Shown here: positions 1 through 11,500 of the stretch, piece after piece
How positions within the stretch are numbered: position 1 is the stretch's first letter
Layout: each line of letters opens with the position of its first letter
Assembly (NCBI GenBank): GCA_036005845.1
Contig: DASYQD010000035.1
Location: forward strand, 17,391 to 81,390
DNA: 64,000 bases
Direction: 5' to 3'
Origin: DASYQD01 sp036005845
GTDB lineage: Bacteria; Acidobacteriota; Thermoanaerobaculia; Multivoradales; JAIOJS01
Position numbers and translations under genes: made by a program
Notes under the pieces: generated by a model
What the model saw: the letters and a program-made list of their open reading frames with translations, nothing else
Told to the model about the DNA's origin: nothing
The model's database searches: none

Positions 1-436
1 GCAGGTCGGCGCGGTCCTCGATCATCTCGACCAGGAACGATTGGCGGCCGGGGATGTCGAAGCCGTTGATCGCGCCCTGGAAGAGCGCCAGCAAGATGAC
101 CTCGGTGACGGTAATCACGCCACTCAACGTGAGGACCGCCAAGAGCAGCGACTGCACCATCGCCAGCGCCTGCGTGCCGATCACCACCCGCCGCTTGTCG
201 AAGCGGTCCACCAGCACGCCGGCGATCGGCCCGAGCAGGAAAGCCGGCACGTAGCTCGCGAACGCCACCGCGCCGAGCAGGAACGCCGAGTGCGTGAGCC
301 GCCACACCAGCCAGCTCATCGCCACCGACGTCATCCACGTGCCGACGAGCGACACCAGCTGCCCGCCGAAGAACAGCCGGTAGTTGCGGTGCCGGAGGGC
401 GCGCAGCGTGTGGCGGAAGCGGTCGGCGAGCGGCAT
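1..436 (-). CDS. MFS transporter, N-terminal part (cut by window start)
   Basis: Reading leftwards from the ATG at 436, the first 145 residues are visible and the gene runs off the window. After a basic N-terminus (MPLADRFRHTLRALRHRNYR) there are four hydrophobic segments. The loop between the second and third carries GVLVDRFDKRRVV, a good match to the MFS loop 2-3 signature (GxLaDrxgrkr). The NYRLFFGGQLVSLVGTWM start is typical of the EntS/MFS_3 subfamily of exporters, so export of a small molecule across the inner membrane is the likely role; the substrate cannot be told. It is divergent from the nucleotidyltransferase cassette, with about 100 bp between the starts. Family assignment is firm; the specificity is inference. 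Confidence 0.85.
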   Translation of the reverse strand, partial: MPLADRFRHTLRALRHRNYRLFFGGQLVSLVGTWMTSVAMSWLVWRLTHSAFLLGAVAFASYVPAFLLGPIAGVLVDRFDKRRVVIGTQALAMVQSLLLAVLTLSGVITVTEVILLALFQGAINGFDIPGRQSFLVEMIEDRADL

Positions 437-521
437 GACCGTCGATTCTCGCCTGCGAACCGCGCGCGTGCAGGATGGTCATCGACCTGCGTCCGCTACC
501 GATTGCCGCGAGCGACGCGCG

Positions 522-527
522 TACAAT
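522..527 (+). promoter_or_regulatory. -10-like hexamer TACAAT for a leaderless gene
   Basis: TACAAT matches five of six consensus -10 positions and ends 7 nt before the ATG at 535. Transcription would then begin at or next to the start codon, and no Shine-Dalgarno sequence lies in between. No good -35 box at 17 bp spacing was found. This spacing recurs at other genes in the window. Confidence 0.45.
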
Positions 528-534
528 CCGTTTG

Positions 535-810
535 ATGCGCTACGACGATCTCCCCGGCGCCGAGCTGGTGCTACCGGGGATCGAAGACCTCCGCCGTGGC
601 ATCGAGTCGGTGCCGGCGCTGCTCGTCGCTATTGGCCGGCCGCGTCTCGCGCGCCTCGGACTCGACTTGCCGCTGAGCGCCTTCGATCAGCCCGAGCACC
701 GGCTCTACGCGCTCCTCGCCGCCGAGCATGGCGACGCCGCCCACTCCCGCTACAACGCTCTCCTTCGCCGTCTGCTGAGCTTCGCGCACGCGGCGGCATG
801 CGCCAGCTAG
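535..810 (+). CDS. Small conserved protein paired with a nucleotidyltransferase (antitoxin-like position)
   Basis: This 91-residue protein has no recognisable domain. It is acidic/alanine-rich and predicted mostly helical, with a motif around PEHRLYALLAAEHGDAAHS. Its stop codon lies inside the next gene, which begins 13 nt earlier at 798, so the two are translationally coupled. In gene pairs of this layout the downstream gene is a DUF6036/AbiEii-like nucleotidyltransferase and the upstream small protein takes the antitoxin position; that role is inferred from arrangement only. The start at 535 is preferred over the GTG-type start at 475 because a TACAAT hexamer ends 7 nt upstream of it and because the homology-like sequence (MRYDDLPGAELV) begins there. 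Confidence 0.7.
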   Translation: MRYDDLPGAELVLPGIEDLRRGIESVPALLVAIGRPRLARLGLDLPLSAFDQPEHRLYALLAAEHGDAAHSRYNALLRRLLSFAHAAACAS

Positions 811-1337
811 CCGACACCGCTCGGCTGGAGCGATTCATGGATGCGCTGGCGCGCGCGGCGCGCTCGCCCGCGAACGTCTACTTCACCGGCGGCACGACGG
901 CGCTGTTATTTGGGTGGCGGGAAACCACCGTCGATGTCGACTTGAAGCTGGTGCCCGACAGCGACGAGCTGCTGCGGGCCATCGCCCGGCTCAAGGACGA
1001 GCTGCAGGTCAACGTCGAGCTCGCCGCCCCCGACCAGTTCCTGCCCGCGCTTCCCGGTTGGCGCGAACGCAGCGCCTTTATCGGCCGCAAGCACCCGTTG
1101 TCGTTCTTCCACTACGACTTCTACGCACAGACTTTGGCGAAGATCGAACGCGGCTTGGCCAAGGACCTCGAGGACGCCGAGTCGATGCACGATGCCGATC
1201 TCGTCGACGCAGAGCGGCTTCTCGAGCTCTTCACGGCAATCGAGCCCGATCTCTACAAGTTCCCAGCCGTCGACGCGAGAGACCTCCGCCGACGCGTCGA
1301 GGAGTGGGTAGCCGCGCACCGTCGGCCTCGGCCGTAG
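798..1337 (+). CDS. Nucleotidyltransferase of the DUF6036/AbiEii-like type
   Basis: The 179-residue product shows the minimal nucleotidyltransferase core near residues 28-50: a GGTTALLFG turn (the GG/GS helix-capping motif) followed by TTVDVDLKL, which supplies the paired aspartates (D-x-D) that bind metal. This is the arrangement of DUF6036 and AbiEii-type enzymes that transfer nucleotides to tRNA or protein targets. The C-terminal half (DLEDAESMHDADLVD, then FPAVDARDLRRRVEEW) matches the helical region of the same family. The ATG at 798 overlaps the end of the preceding gene. A toxin role in a type IV-like toxin-antitoxin pair is plausible but not shown by the sequence; a housekeeping role is the alternative. 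Confidence 0.75.
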   Translation: MRQLADTARLERFMDALARAARSPANVYFTGGTTALLFGWRETTVDVDLKLVPDSDELLRAIARLKDELQVNVELAAPDQFLPALPGWRERSAFIGRKHPLSFFHYDFYAQTLAKIERGLAKDLEDAESMHDADLVDAERLLELFTAIEPDLYKFPAVDARDLRRRVEEWVAAHRRPRP

Positions 1338-1393
1338 TAACCTATTGTCGCAATTCGCCTTGCAGGCCGTTCTGGAAGACGCGGGGAGGGGGC

Positions 1394-2694
<1,301 letters not shown>

Positions 2695-2698
<4 letters not shown>

Positions 2699-3054
2699 CG
2701 CCGCCCGTCGACTCCTCCGCCGCCGCCGCACCGCCGCCGCGCGAGCGCTCGCCGTTCCTGCTGGCGCTGGCGGTGATCGCAGTGCTCGTCGCGGTGGGTG
2801 CGGCGAGCCTGCGCTCGTGGCGCGACCTCGCCGAGCAGCGGGCGCACGAGGCCGAGCTGGCGCAGGCGATCGTCAAGACCGAGACGAAAGTACGGCAGCT
2901 CGAGGAGCGCAACCGGCGCCTGGAGAAGGACCCGGTGACGCTGGAGCGGTTGGCGCGGCAGGAGCTGGGGCTCGTCAAGCCCGACGATCTCGTGGTGGTG
3001 TTTCCGGCGCCTGGGGCCGACGCGGCGAAGCCGCGGCCGACGGCGCCGCACTGA
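2695..3054 (+). CDS. ftsB: FtsB-like septum formation initiator (divisome protein)
   Basis: A short protein of 119 residues with a proline/alanine N-terminus, one transmembrane helix (about residues 20-40), then a coiled coil (AHEAELAQAIVKTETKVRQL, EERNRRLEKD) and the conserved ending ERLARQELGLVKPDDLVVVF. This order is that of the FtsB/DivIC family, which bridges FtsL and FtsQ in the cell-division complex at the inner membrane. The GTG start overlaps the enolase stop codon (GTGA), so translation is coupled. The stop is only 2 bp from the end of the convergent antiporter gene. Confidence 0.88.
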
Positions 3055-3056
3055 GA

Positions 3057-4331
3057 TTACTCAGCGCGCAGCCGCTCGCCAGGGCCGCCGTTTTGCTCAA
3101 CGATCGCGAGTGCCTTGCGTCGATCACCGCGCGCCAGCATGCGGAGGAGCAGCGGCGGCGTTACCACGGTCGTCGCGATGACGACGATCACCAGCGCCGA
3201 GAAGATCGCCGGCGACACGACGCGCTCGCCGCGCAGCATCAGCTGCGCACCGATGCCGGCGAAGATGAGGCCCACCTCGCCGCGAGGCACCATGCCGACC
3301 GCCACCGACAGGCGGTCGAGGCCGCGGCCGAGGACGCCGCCGGCGCAGGCGAGCTTGCCGAGCACGGCGGCGACGAGGAGGAGCGCCGCGAGACCGAGCG
3401 CGCGCACGTCGGCGAAGCTGCGCAGATCGACGGCGAGGCCCATGTGCACGAAGAAGAGCGGCACGAGGAAGCCGGCGATCGGCAGCAGCAGCTCCTCGAG
3501 ATCGTGCTCGCTACGGTCGACCAAGTCGCGGTAGTGCACCTCGTCGAGGATGAGCCCGGCGGCGAAGGCGCCGACGATCGGCGCCAGGCCGACGAGGTCG
3601 GCGAGCCAGGCGAAGAAGAACGCCACGGAGAGGCTGCCGGCGAGCAGCGTGCCGCGGATCTGCAGGCGCGAGGCGATGGCGAAGAGATGGCGCGACACCC
3701 AACCGCCGGCGGCCAGCGAGCCGAAGAGGAAGAGCGCCGCCTTGCCGATGATCCAGAGGACGCTCGTCGCGTGGAGCTCGGCGCCGCGGTCGGCGGCCGC
3801 GATGCTGCCGATGACGACGGCGAGGATGACGAGGCCGAGCACGTCGTCGATCACCGCCGCGCCGAGGATGATGCGACTCTCGGGCGCCTGCAGCTTGCCG
3901 AGATCAGCGAGCACGCGCGCCGTGATGCCCACCGACGTCGCGCAGAGCGTGGCGCCGATGAAGATGTGCACCAGCGTGTCGGCCTCGGGCAGCAGCCACG
4001 CCGAGACGCCCCACCCGAGCAGGAACGGCGCGACGACGCCGAGGCAGGCGACGAGGAGGCTCGACCAGCCCACCGACAGCAGTGCTCCCGCGTCCGACTC
4101 CAGACCGACCTGGAAGAGCAGGATGATGACGCCCAGCTCGGCCAGCGTGCGCAGGCCTTCGTTGACGCTGAGAAAGCCGAGCCACTCGGCGCCGACGAGC
4201 GCGAGATTGCCGAGCACCACGCCGGCGAGCAGCTCGCCGAGCACCGGCGGCTGGCGCACGCGCTCGGCCGCCCAGCCGCCAAGCTTGCCGGCGGCGAGCA
4301 TCAGCACGAGGCCGAGTAGCACGGCGCCCAT
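3057..4331 (-). CDS. CPA2-family cation/proton antiporter (Kef/NapA type)
   Basis: The 424-residue membrane protein begins MGAVLLGLVLMLAAGKLGGW and has about twelve hydrophobic segments. Diagnostic stretches are RQPPVLGELLAGVVLGN, the LFQVGLESD segment (the family's GLE motif), SVGITARVLADL, and the AAVIDDVLGLVIL segment with the paired aspartates that carry ions. It ends soon after the transporter domain with no TrkA-N or TrkA-C domain, so it is a NapA/GerN-like exchanger rather than a regulated KefB/C channel. Na+ or K+ for H+ exchange is the expected activity. The start at 4331 is used because the membrane domain begins there; the open frame upstream is only antisense to mfd. It is divergent from mfd with a 41-bp gap. 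Confidence 0.9.
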   Translation of the reverse strand: MGAVLLGLVLMLAAGKLGGWAAERVRQPPVLGELLAGVVLGNLALVGAEWLGFLSVNEGLRTLAELGVIILLFQVGLESDAGALLSVGWSSLLVACLGVVAPFLLGWGVSAWLLPEADTLVHIFIGATLCATSVGITARVLADLGKLQAPESRIILGAAVIDDVLGLVILAVVIGSIAAADRGAELHATSVLWIIGKAALFLFGSLAAGGWVSRHLFAIASRLQIRGTLLAGSLSVAFFFAWLADLVGLAPIVGAFAAGLILDEVHYRDLVDRSEHDLEELLLPIAGFLVPLFFVHMGLAVDLRSFADVRALGLAALLLVAAVLGKLACAGGVLGRGLDRLSVAVGMVPRGEVGLIFAGIGAQLMLRGERVVSPAIFSALVIVVIATTVVTPPLLLRMLARGDRRKALAIVEQNGGPGERLRAE

Positions 4332-4372
4332 CGCCCGATTCTGTCGCGAGACGCGGGCTATGCTGGGCCGCC

Positions 4373-7300
4373 TTGACCGGCGTCTGGGCCGACCTCGCCC
4401 GCACGCTGCGCAGCAGTGTGCCTTATCGCCGGCTCCGCGACGAGCTGGAGGGATCTCTGCGCGTCGACGCGGCGCGCCTGCCGCTCGGCGCCGCGGCGTG
4501 GGTGGGCGAGCTGCTCGCCGCCGATCTCGGGCGGCCGCTGCTGGTCGTGGTGCCGCACGAGGCGGACGCGCTGGCGTGGCTCGAGGCGGTGCGGCTCGTC
4601 GCCGGCGAGGAGAGCGCGCTCTACTTCCCGGCCCCGGCGCTGACGCCGTACCAGGAGGGCGGCCCGTCGCTGCCGGTGCGGGCGCAGGAAGTGCTGGCGC
4701 TCGATCGGCTGCTCGCCGCCACCGTTGACGCGAAGACGCGGGCGACACGCGGCGGCACCACCCAAGCCGACGCGGCGAGGCGGTCGCCGCGCGGCAGTGA
4801 GGCGAGAGCAGGCTCCCTTTCCGCGCTTCTCGCCACGCCGCGCGCGCTGTTCCAACGACTGCCGCTCGCGGCCGAGATGGCACGGCGCACGCTGCAGCTC
4901 GCGCCCGGCGAGGACTGGCCGCGCGAGCTGTTGGTCGAGCACGTCGTCGAGGCGGGCTACCAGCGCGTCGACCTGGTGGCACAAATCGGCGACGCGGCGG
5001 TGCGCGGCGGCGTCATCGACGTCTGGCCACCGGGCGAGCCGCTGCCACTGCGGCTCGACCTCTTCGGCGACACGCTGGAGAGCATCCGCGCCTTCGACCC
5101 GGTGAGCCAGCGCTCGGGCGATGCGCTCGCGACGGCGCGGCTGCTGCCGCTGACGCTCTTCGACGGCGGCGCGAATGCTCGTCAACGTCTCGCGCGCCGA
5201 CTGGCGGAGCGTCTGATCGCGCAGCTCGAGCCCGGGCACCGGCTGCCGATGGAGACGCAGGAGCGCTTGCACGGGCTCGCGCAGGGCGTGCCGTTCAGCG
5301 GTTGGGAAGCTCTGCTGCCGCTCGCGGCCGAGGCGACGACGTCGCTGCCCGAGCTGCTGCCCGGTGCGCTGCCGGTGGTCGTCGATCCGACCACGCTTCA
5401 CGAGGAGATCGACCTCTTCGCGCGCCGGCTCGAGGAGGACTACGAGGTGCGCCGCGCGCACGGCGAGCTGACGGCGCCGCCTGAAGAGTTGCTGGTCGCG
5501 TCGGCCGATGTCGCGGCATTCGCGGAGGCGGCGCCGCTGCGCATCGGGGCGCAGGCGCCGGGCGCGCCACGCGCCGCCGCACGCGCGCCGATCGATTTCG
5601 GCGGCACTCCGACCGACGTGCTCCACGGCCAGCTCCCGCGCCTGCCGCGCGAGGTCGACGCCGCGCGCGCCCGCGGCGAGCGCTTCCTGCTCGTCGCCGA
5701 GGAGGAACACCACGGCAATCTCGCCGAGCTCCTCGCCGGCCGTGACGTGCCGATCGGCTCTCCCGGCGGCGTCGAGCTCGTCGACGGCGAGCTCACCCGC
5801 GGCTTCCGGCTACCACCCGCCGGCGTCGTCGTCTTCGGCGAGCCGCAGCTCTGGCCGCGTCGTCCGACGGCGACGCGCCCGCAACGCCGCACCGCCCGCT
5901 TCGGCACCTTTCTCTCCGGCCTGCGCGATCTCAAGGTCGGCGATTACGTGGTGCACGTCGACCACGGCATCGGCCAGTTCCTCGGCCTGCGCACGGTATC
6001 TCCAGAAGCGCCCGGGACGACGCCCCTCCCCGCGACGTTGCAAGATGCTGCCCCCGCCGCCGGCGGCGCCGTGGAGGTGATGGAGATCTCCTACGCCGGC
6101 GGCAAGACGCTCCTGCTGCCGCTCTCGCGCATCGACCAGGTGCAGAAGTACGGCGGCATCGAGGGCATGGCGCCCAAGCTCGACCAGCTCGGCGGCGCCT
6201 CGTGGAACAAGACGCAGGACCGCGTGCGCAGGAGCGTCAAGGCGCTCGCCATCAACCTGCTCGAGCTCTACGCCCAGCGGCAGATGGCGAAGGCGCCGGC
6301 GATGGGACGCGGCTCCGACCTCGAGCAGCAGTTCGTCGCCGCCTTCGCCTACGACGAGACCGACGACCAGCTCGAGGCGATCGGCGCCATCTTCGACGAC
6401 CTCCAGCGCGAGCAGCCGATGGACCGCCTGCTCTGCGGCGACGTCGGCTTCGGCAAGACCGAGGTGGCGATGCGCGCCGCCTTCCGCGCCGTCGACAACG
6501 GCTACCAGGTGGCGGTGCTGGCGCCGACGACGATTCTCGCCGACCAGCACCTGGAGACCTTCCGCAAGCGCTTCGAGGGCCTGCCGATCACCATCGAAAT
6601 GATCTCGCGCTTCCGCACGCCCGCCGAGATCAAGGACATCCGCGAGCGCGCCAAGGCGGGGAAGGTCGACATCTTGATCGGCACCCACCGCCTGCTGTCG
6701 AAGGACGTCTCGCTGCCGCGCCTGGCGCTGCTCATCATCGACGAAGAGCAGCGCTTCGGCGTCGCCCACAAAGAGCGCATGCGCGAGATGAAGAAGACGC
6801 TCCACGTGCTGGCGATGTCGGCGACGCCGGTGCCGCGCACCTTGCAGCTCTCGCTCGCCGGCGTCCGCGAGCTGTCAGTGATCGAGACGCCGCCGCGCGA
6901 CCGCATGGCGGTGGAGACGGCGATCCTGCCGCACACCGGCGAGCTGGTGCGCGAGGCGATCGAGTACGAGCGCCAGCGCGGCGGCCAGATCTACTACGTC
7001 TACAACAAGGTCGAAGACATCGACTTGATGGCGGGCTGGCTGCGCGAGCTGGTGCCCAACCTGCGCGTCACCGTCGGCCACGGGCAGATGGACGAGCAGG
7101 AGCTGTCGCGGCGCATGCATGCCTTCACCGCCGGCGACTACGACCTGCTGCTCGCCTCGACCATCATCGAGAACGGCATCCACATCCCGCGCGTCAACAC
7201 CATGCTGGTGCACAACGCGCAGCGCTTCGGGCTGGCGCAGCTCTACCAGCTCCGCGGCCGCGTCGGGCGCAGCAACACGCTCGCCTACTGCTACCTGCTG

Positions 7301-7957
7301 GTGCCCGCCGACCGCGTGCTGCCGATCGACGCGCGCAAACGTCTCGATGCCTTGCGCGACTTCTCCGAGCTCGGCGCCGGCTTCCGCATCGCCGCGCGCG
7401 ACCTCGAGATCCGCGGCGCCGGCAACATGCTGGGCGCCGAGCAGAGCGGCCACATCGCGGCGGTCGGCATCGACACCTACATGAAGCTGCTCGAGGAGAC
7501 GATGCGCGAGCTGCGCGGCGAGGTGGTGGAGGAGGCGCCGTCGGCGACGCTGGATCTGCCGGTGCCGATGGCCATCCCCACCGACTACATCGACAACGCC
7601 AACCTGCGCATGGAGGTCTACCGCCGCATCTCGACGGCGGAGGTCGAGCCGGAAGCGATCCTCGCCGAGCTGCGCGACCGCTTCGGCCCGCCGCCGCAGG
7701 CCGTCTACCAGCTGCTCGAAGTGGCGCGGCTCAAGCGCCTCGCCGAGCGGCTGCGCGTGCAGTCGCTGTCGTGGCAGAAGGGCGAGCTGATCATCCGCCT
7801 CCGCCGCGACGCCCGCATCGACCCCGACAAGCTCGTCGAGCTGGTCTCGACGCGCCCCGACGCCAGCTTCTCGCCCAACGGCATCCTCACGCTCAAGCCG
7901 CGCGGCGAGGACCTGATCGAGGCAGCGCGCGGCACGCTCGAGCGGCTGGCTTCCTGA
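4373..7957 (+). CDS. mfd: Transcription-repair coupling factor
   Basis: This 1194-residue translocase releases stalled RNA polymerase and recruits UvrA to damaged template strands. Domains in order are: an N-terminal UvrB-like region (about 1-450); the CarD-like RNA-polymerase-interacting domain starting at GDYVVHVDHGIGQFLGL (about 522); and a RecG-like helicase with Walker A GDVGFGKTE (about 690), the DEEQ box, the SATPVPRTLQ motif, and QLRGRVGRS. The TRCF C-terminal domain closes it. The start is a TTG at 4373; no in-frame ATG or GTG fits the conserved N-terminus. Two low-complexity insertions (about residues 118-150 and 543-566) sit at domain loops and are not expected in the family. Family identity is certain. 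Confidence 0.97.
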   Translation: MTGVWADLARTLRSSVPYRRLRDELEGSLRVDAARLPLGAAAWVGELLAADLGRPLLVVVPHEADALAWLEAVRLVAGEESALYFPAPALTPYQEGGPSLPVRAQEVLALDRLLAATVDAKTRATRGGTTQADAARRSPRGSEARAGSLSALLATPRALFQRLPLAAEMARRTLQLAPGEDWPRELLVEHVVEAGYQRVDLVAQIGDAAVRGGVIDVWPPGEPLPLRLDLFGDTLESIRAFDPVSQRSGDALATARLLPLTLFDGGANARQRLARRLAERLIAQLEPGHRLPMETQERLHGLAQGVPFSGWEALLPLAAEATTSLPELLPGALPVVVDPTTLHEEIDLFARRLEEDYEVRRAHGELTAPPEELLVASADVAAFAEAAPLRIGAQAPGAPRAAARAPIDFGGTPTDVLHGQLPRLPREVDAARARGERFLLVAEEEHHGNLAELLAGRDVPIGSPGGVELVDGELTRGFRLPPAGVVVFGEPQLWPRRPTATRPQRRTARFGTFLSGLRDLKVGDYVVHVDHGIGQFLGLRTVSPEAPGTTPLPATLQDAAPAAGGAVEVMEISYAGGKTLLLPLSRIDQVQKYGGIEGMAPKLDQLGGASWNKTQDRVRRSVKALAINLLELYAQRQMAKAPAMGRGSDLEQQFVAAFAYDETDDQLEAIGAIFDDLQREQPMDRLLCGDVGFGKTEVAMRAAFRAVDNGYQVAVLAPTTILADQHLETFRKRFEGLPITIEMISRFRTPAEIKDIRERAKAGKVDILIGTHRLLSKDVSLPRLALLIIDEEQRFGVAHKERMREMKKTLHVLAMSATPVPRTLQLSLAGVRELSVIETPPRDRMAVETAILPHTGELVREAIEYERQRGGQIYYVYNKVEDIDLMAGWLRELVPNLRVTVGHGQMDEQELSRRMHAFTAGDYDLLLASTIIENGIHIPRVNTMLVHNAQRFGLAQLYQLRGRVGRSNTLAYCYLLVPADRVLPIDARKRLDALRDFSELGAGFRIAARDLEIRGAGNMLGAEQSGHIAAVGIDTYMKLLEETMRELRGEVVEEAPSATLDLPVPMAIPTDYIDNANLRMEVYRRISTAEVEPEAILAELRDRFGPPPQAVYQLLEVARLKRLAERLRVQSLSWQKGELIIRLRRDARIDPDKLVELVSTRPDASFSPNGILTLKPRGEDLIEAARGTLERLAS

Positions 7958-7989
7958 CGAAGGGGCGTACCCGCGGGCGCTCGCCTGAG

Positions 7990-8406
7990 CTAGTTGCTGC
8001 AGCTGGGTTCGGAGTCCAGGTTCTCCTGGACCGAGAACTTCTCGGTCGACTCATTGAACGTGGCGACCGCCCACTTGCCCGAATCGAGCTTGAAGCCGAT
8101 CGTCCCGCCGCCTTCCGTATCGCCGACCGTGAGGGTCATCTGACAGTACCCCTCGCCCTCGCCGGCACAGTGCAGCGACCCGGTCTGGCCGATCCCGCGG
8201 ATCTCGCTCGTCGACGCCGGAACGGCCTTGACCGCGTCCTTGGCGTCGTACGCCTCTGCCTCGAAGTACTGTGCCGTGCAGCTCAGCACGTGCACGTAGA
8301 TGTCGGCGCGGGCCGCTCCCGCGCTCCCGAGGGCCGCCAGGAATGCCAGGGCGGCCGGCACCGACCAACGAGCGTGCGAGCGGCGACGTGGCGCGTTCGA
8401 GTCCAT
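7990..8406 (-). CDS. Small secreted protein of unknown function
   Basis: The 138-residue protein starts at the ATG at 8406 and opens with a basic N-terminus, a hydrophobic stretch (WSVPAALAFLAALGSAG) and an AARA-D cleavage site, so it is exported by Sec. The mature part has four cysteines (C-T-A-Q, HCAGEGEGYC and a penultimate-region cysteine) that could form two disulfides, and beta-strand-rich sequence. I do not recognise a family. It is convergent with mfd (32-bp gap) and divergent from the giant secreted fusion protein. The frame is supported by signal peptide and codon bias. Confidence 0.7.
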   Translation of the reverse strand: MDSNAPRRRSHARWSVPAALAFLAALGSAGAARADIYVHVLSCTAQYFEAEAYDAKDAVKAVPASTSEIRGIGQTGSLHCAGEGEGYCQMTLTVGDTEGGGTIGFKLDSGKWAVATFNESTEKFSVQENLDSEPSCSN

Positions 8407-8504
8407 CGCGGATCTCCCCTTTCTCAGACCGAGTTGGATTTGTGGCCAACGCGAGCCTAACAAAGTCCTGAGGGAGATCGTCCGCGGTTTCCGCGTTCCT
8501 TGCC

Positions 8505-11500
8505 GTGCCCAGCTCCACACATTTCGCTCGGTGGGGACGGCTCTCCGCTCTGGTCGCCGCTGCGACAGCCTTGATGGCGCAGCTCGGGCCGCCGGTCGTT
8601 CCGGGCTTCCCCAACGTCCCGCAGGTCGCCGGCACTTTGCTCTCCGGCCTCAACGCGCCGCAGCAGGGGCGCACCGCCATCGTCGCCTACCACGACGGCA
8701 TCCTCTTCACGGTGCCCGAGCTGCCCGACAGCCAGCCGGGCTCGGACTTCCAGGTGCGGAGCTGGAACATCTCCGACCCGCGGCACCCCGTGGAGCTGGC
8801 GCAGCACGGCGTCTCGCCGATGCCGATCAACGCGCACGGCTACATCCACAGCGGCCCCTACGTGGTGCTCGGCCCCAACTTCCCGCCGCAGGCCCCGTGG
8901 AGCTGGCGCGCCGACGCACCGGGCCAGCTCACGCGCACCACGTTCCCCGGTTTCCTCGGCATCAGCGACCGCGGCCACCTCTTCCAGCCGTGGTTCGTCG
9001 GCGACACCTGGCGCATCTACCGCGAGGTGACGGGCACGGCGTGGATCTCCAAGGACAACGTCGAGCTCGGGCGCTGGGACCACCTCGGCCTGACCGGCGT
9101 CATCGGCCACCCGTTCCTGCTCGGCGACCTGGTGATCTTCGCTTCGGAGGAGAGCCGCACCGGCATCGCCACCTACGACGTCAGCAACCCGGCGCACCCG
9201 GTGCTGCTCGACGTGCTCACCACCGGCGGCCCCGGCGGCTATTGGCCCGAGCTGTGGAGCGGCGACGGCAAGCTCTACGTCGTCTTCCCCTATCGCGACA
9301 GCGGCAACGGCATGCGCGTCGTCGACGCCACCGACCCATCGCACCTGCGGTTGATCGCCGACGTGCCGCTGCCGGGCGCGTCGGCGATGTACGCACAGTT
9401 CCAGGACGAGTACGCCTTCATCGGCGACCACAAGATCGACATGCGCACCTTCCGCTCGGTGCTCGACCTCCACGGCGCCACGGTGCGGCGCACCAACGAC
9501 GGCGGCACCGGCGTCGACACCAGCCAGTTCGCGCTGCCGCTGGGCAACCTGCTCGTCACCGGCGGCAGCGGTCCCAACCAGGGGATGGCGATCTGGGCGC
9601 ACCAGTCGGAGCCGGACACGCGCGGGCCGGCGGTGACGTATCACATCCCGCAGTCGGGACGCACCAACTACCCGGTGGGCGCGCCGATCAGCCTGCTCAT
9701 CCACGAGACGCTCGAGAGCACGACGATCGTCAACGGCCAGACCTTCATCGTGCGGCCGGTGGGCGGCGCGGCGCTCCCCGGGCGGCTCGTCTTCTCGTTC
9801 GACGACGTGCTCACCTTCACGCCCGATGCGCCGCTCTTGCCCAACACCAGCTACGAGGTGGTGGTGCCGGCGGGCGGCATCAAGGACGTGGCGGGCAACG
9901 GCATCGTCGGCTACTCGTACACCTTCTCGACCGGCGCCACGGTGGGCGGCAACCAGGCGCCGGCGATCGCGGCGTTCGATGCTGCGGAGTATCCGGCGGC
10001 GCCGGGCGCGACGGTGACGCTCAGCGCGAGCGGCAGCGATCCCGAGGGCCAGGCGCTCGAGTACCGCTTCGACTTCGGCGACGGCTCGCCGCGCACGGAG
10101 TGGGGCAGCGGCACGTCGGCGGCGCATGCCTACGCGGCGGCCGGCCACTACCGCGCGACGGTGCAGGCGCGCGACGCCGCGGGCGCGATCGCCAGCCGCG
10201 CGGTCGTGGTGACGGTGGTCGCGGCACCCACCGGGCCGCAGCCGACCGCCAGCGGCCAGCTCCTCTGCGACGGCGCGCGCGGGCGGGTGTGGACGGTGCA
10301 CCCGGACCAGGGCACGGTGGCGGCGCTCGACGCCACGAGCCTCGACGTGCTCTTCGAAGTGCCGGTCTGCGCGGCGCCGCGCAGCCTCGCGCGCACGGCG
10401 GCTGGCGAGGTGTGGGTGGCGTGCTCGGGCGACGACCGGCTGCGCGTGCTCGACGCTGCGAGCGGCGCGCCGCTGGCGGAGGTCGCCACCGGCTACGGCA
10501 GCGCGCCGATGGGCGTCGCCGCCTCGCCCAACGGCAACGTCGTCTACGCCGCGTTCGACGGCAGCGGCGAGCTGCGCCGCTACGACGCCGCGAGCCGCGC
10601 GCAGACCGGCGCCGTGACGCTCGGCCGCGGCGCGCACGCGGTGGCGGTGGTGCCCGACGGCTCGCGGGTGCTCGTCACGCGATTCCTCTCGCCGCACGAC
10701 TTCGCCGAAGTGTGGGACGTCGCTGCCTCGAGCTTCACGCTGACGCGCACGCTGCGCATCGACAAGCTCGGCGGCGAGGCCAACGTGGACACGCAGGCGA
10801 CCGGCCGCGGCACGCTCAACTACCTCGCCTCGATCGTCGTCGCGCCCGACGGGCGGAGCGCCTGGGTGGCGGGCACCAAGCCGAACGTCGAGCGCGGCCT
10901 GCTCATCGGTCCCGATCTCGACAGCGACAACACCGTGCGCGCGGCGCTCGTGCAGCTCGACCTCGCCACCAACCGCGTGGCGCACACGCTCGACCTCGAC
11001 AACAGCGACTCGCCCTCGGCGCTGGCGCTGTCGCCGCTCGGCGATTACGTCTTCGCGACGCTACAGGGCAACGACGAGGTGATGGTGCTCGACGCGCTCG
11101 CCACGCCGTCGTCGGCCGGCCTCGGCGGGCTGGTGACGCGACTCGGCACCGGCGCCGCGCCGCAGGGCGCCTGCGCGGACGCCGTCACGCAGCGCGTCTT
11201 CGTCGAAGACTTCCTCGGCCGCTCGGTGACCGCGCTCGCCACCGGCGAGCTCTTCGCGCACGGCGACATCCAGGTGGGGCACACGACGGTCGACACCGCG
11301 TCGAGCGAAGTGCTCACCGCCGCCCAGCTCGCCGGCAAGCGGACCTTCTACCACGCCGGCGACCGGCGGATGAGCGCCGAGGGCTACATGTCGTGCGCCA
11401 CCTGTCACGTCGACGGCGGCCACGACGGCCGCGTCTGGGACTTCACCGGCCGCGGCGAGGGGTTGCGCCGCACGCCGATGCTGCGCGGCCGCGCCGGCAC

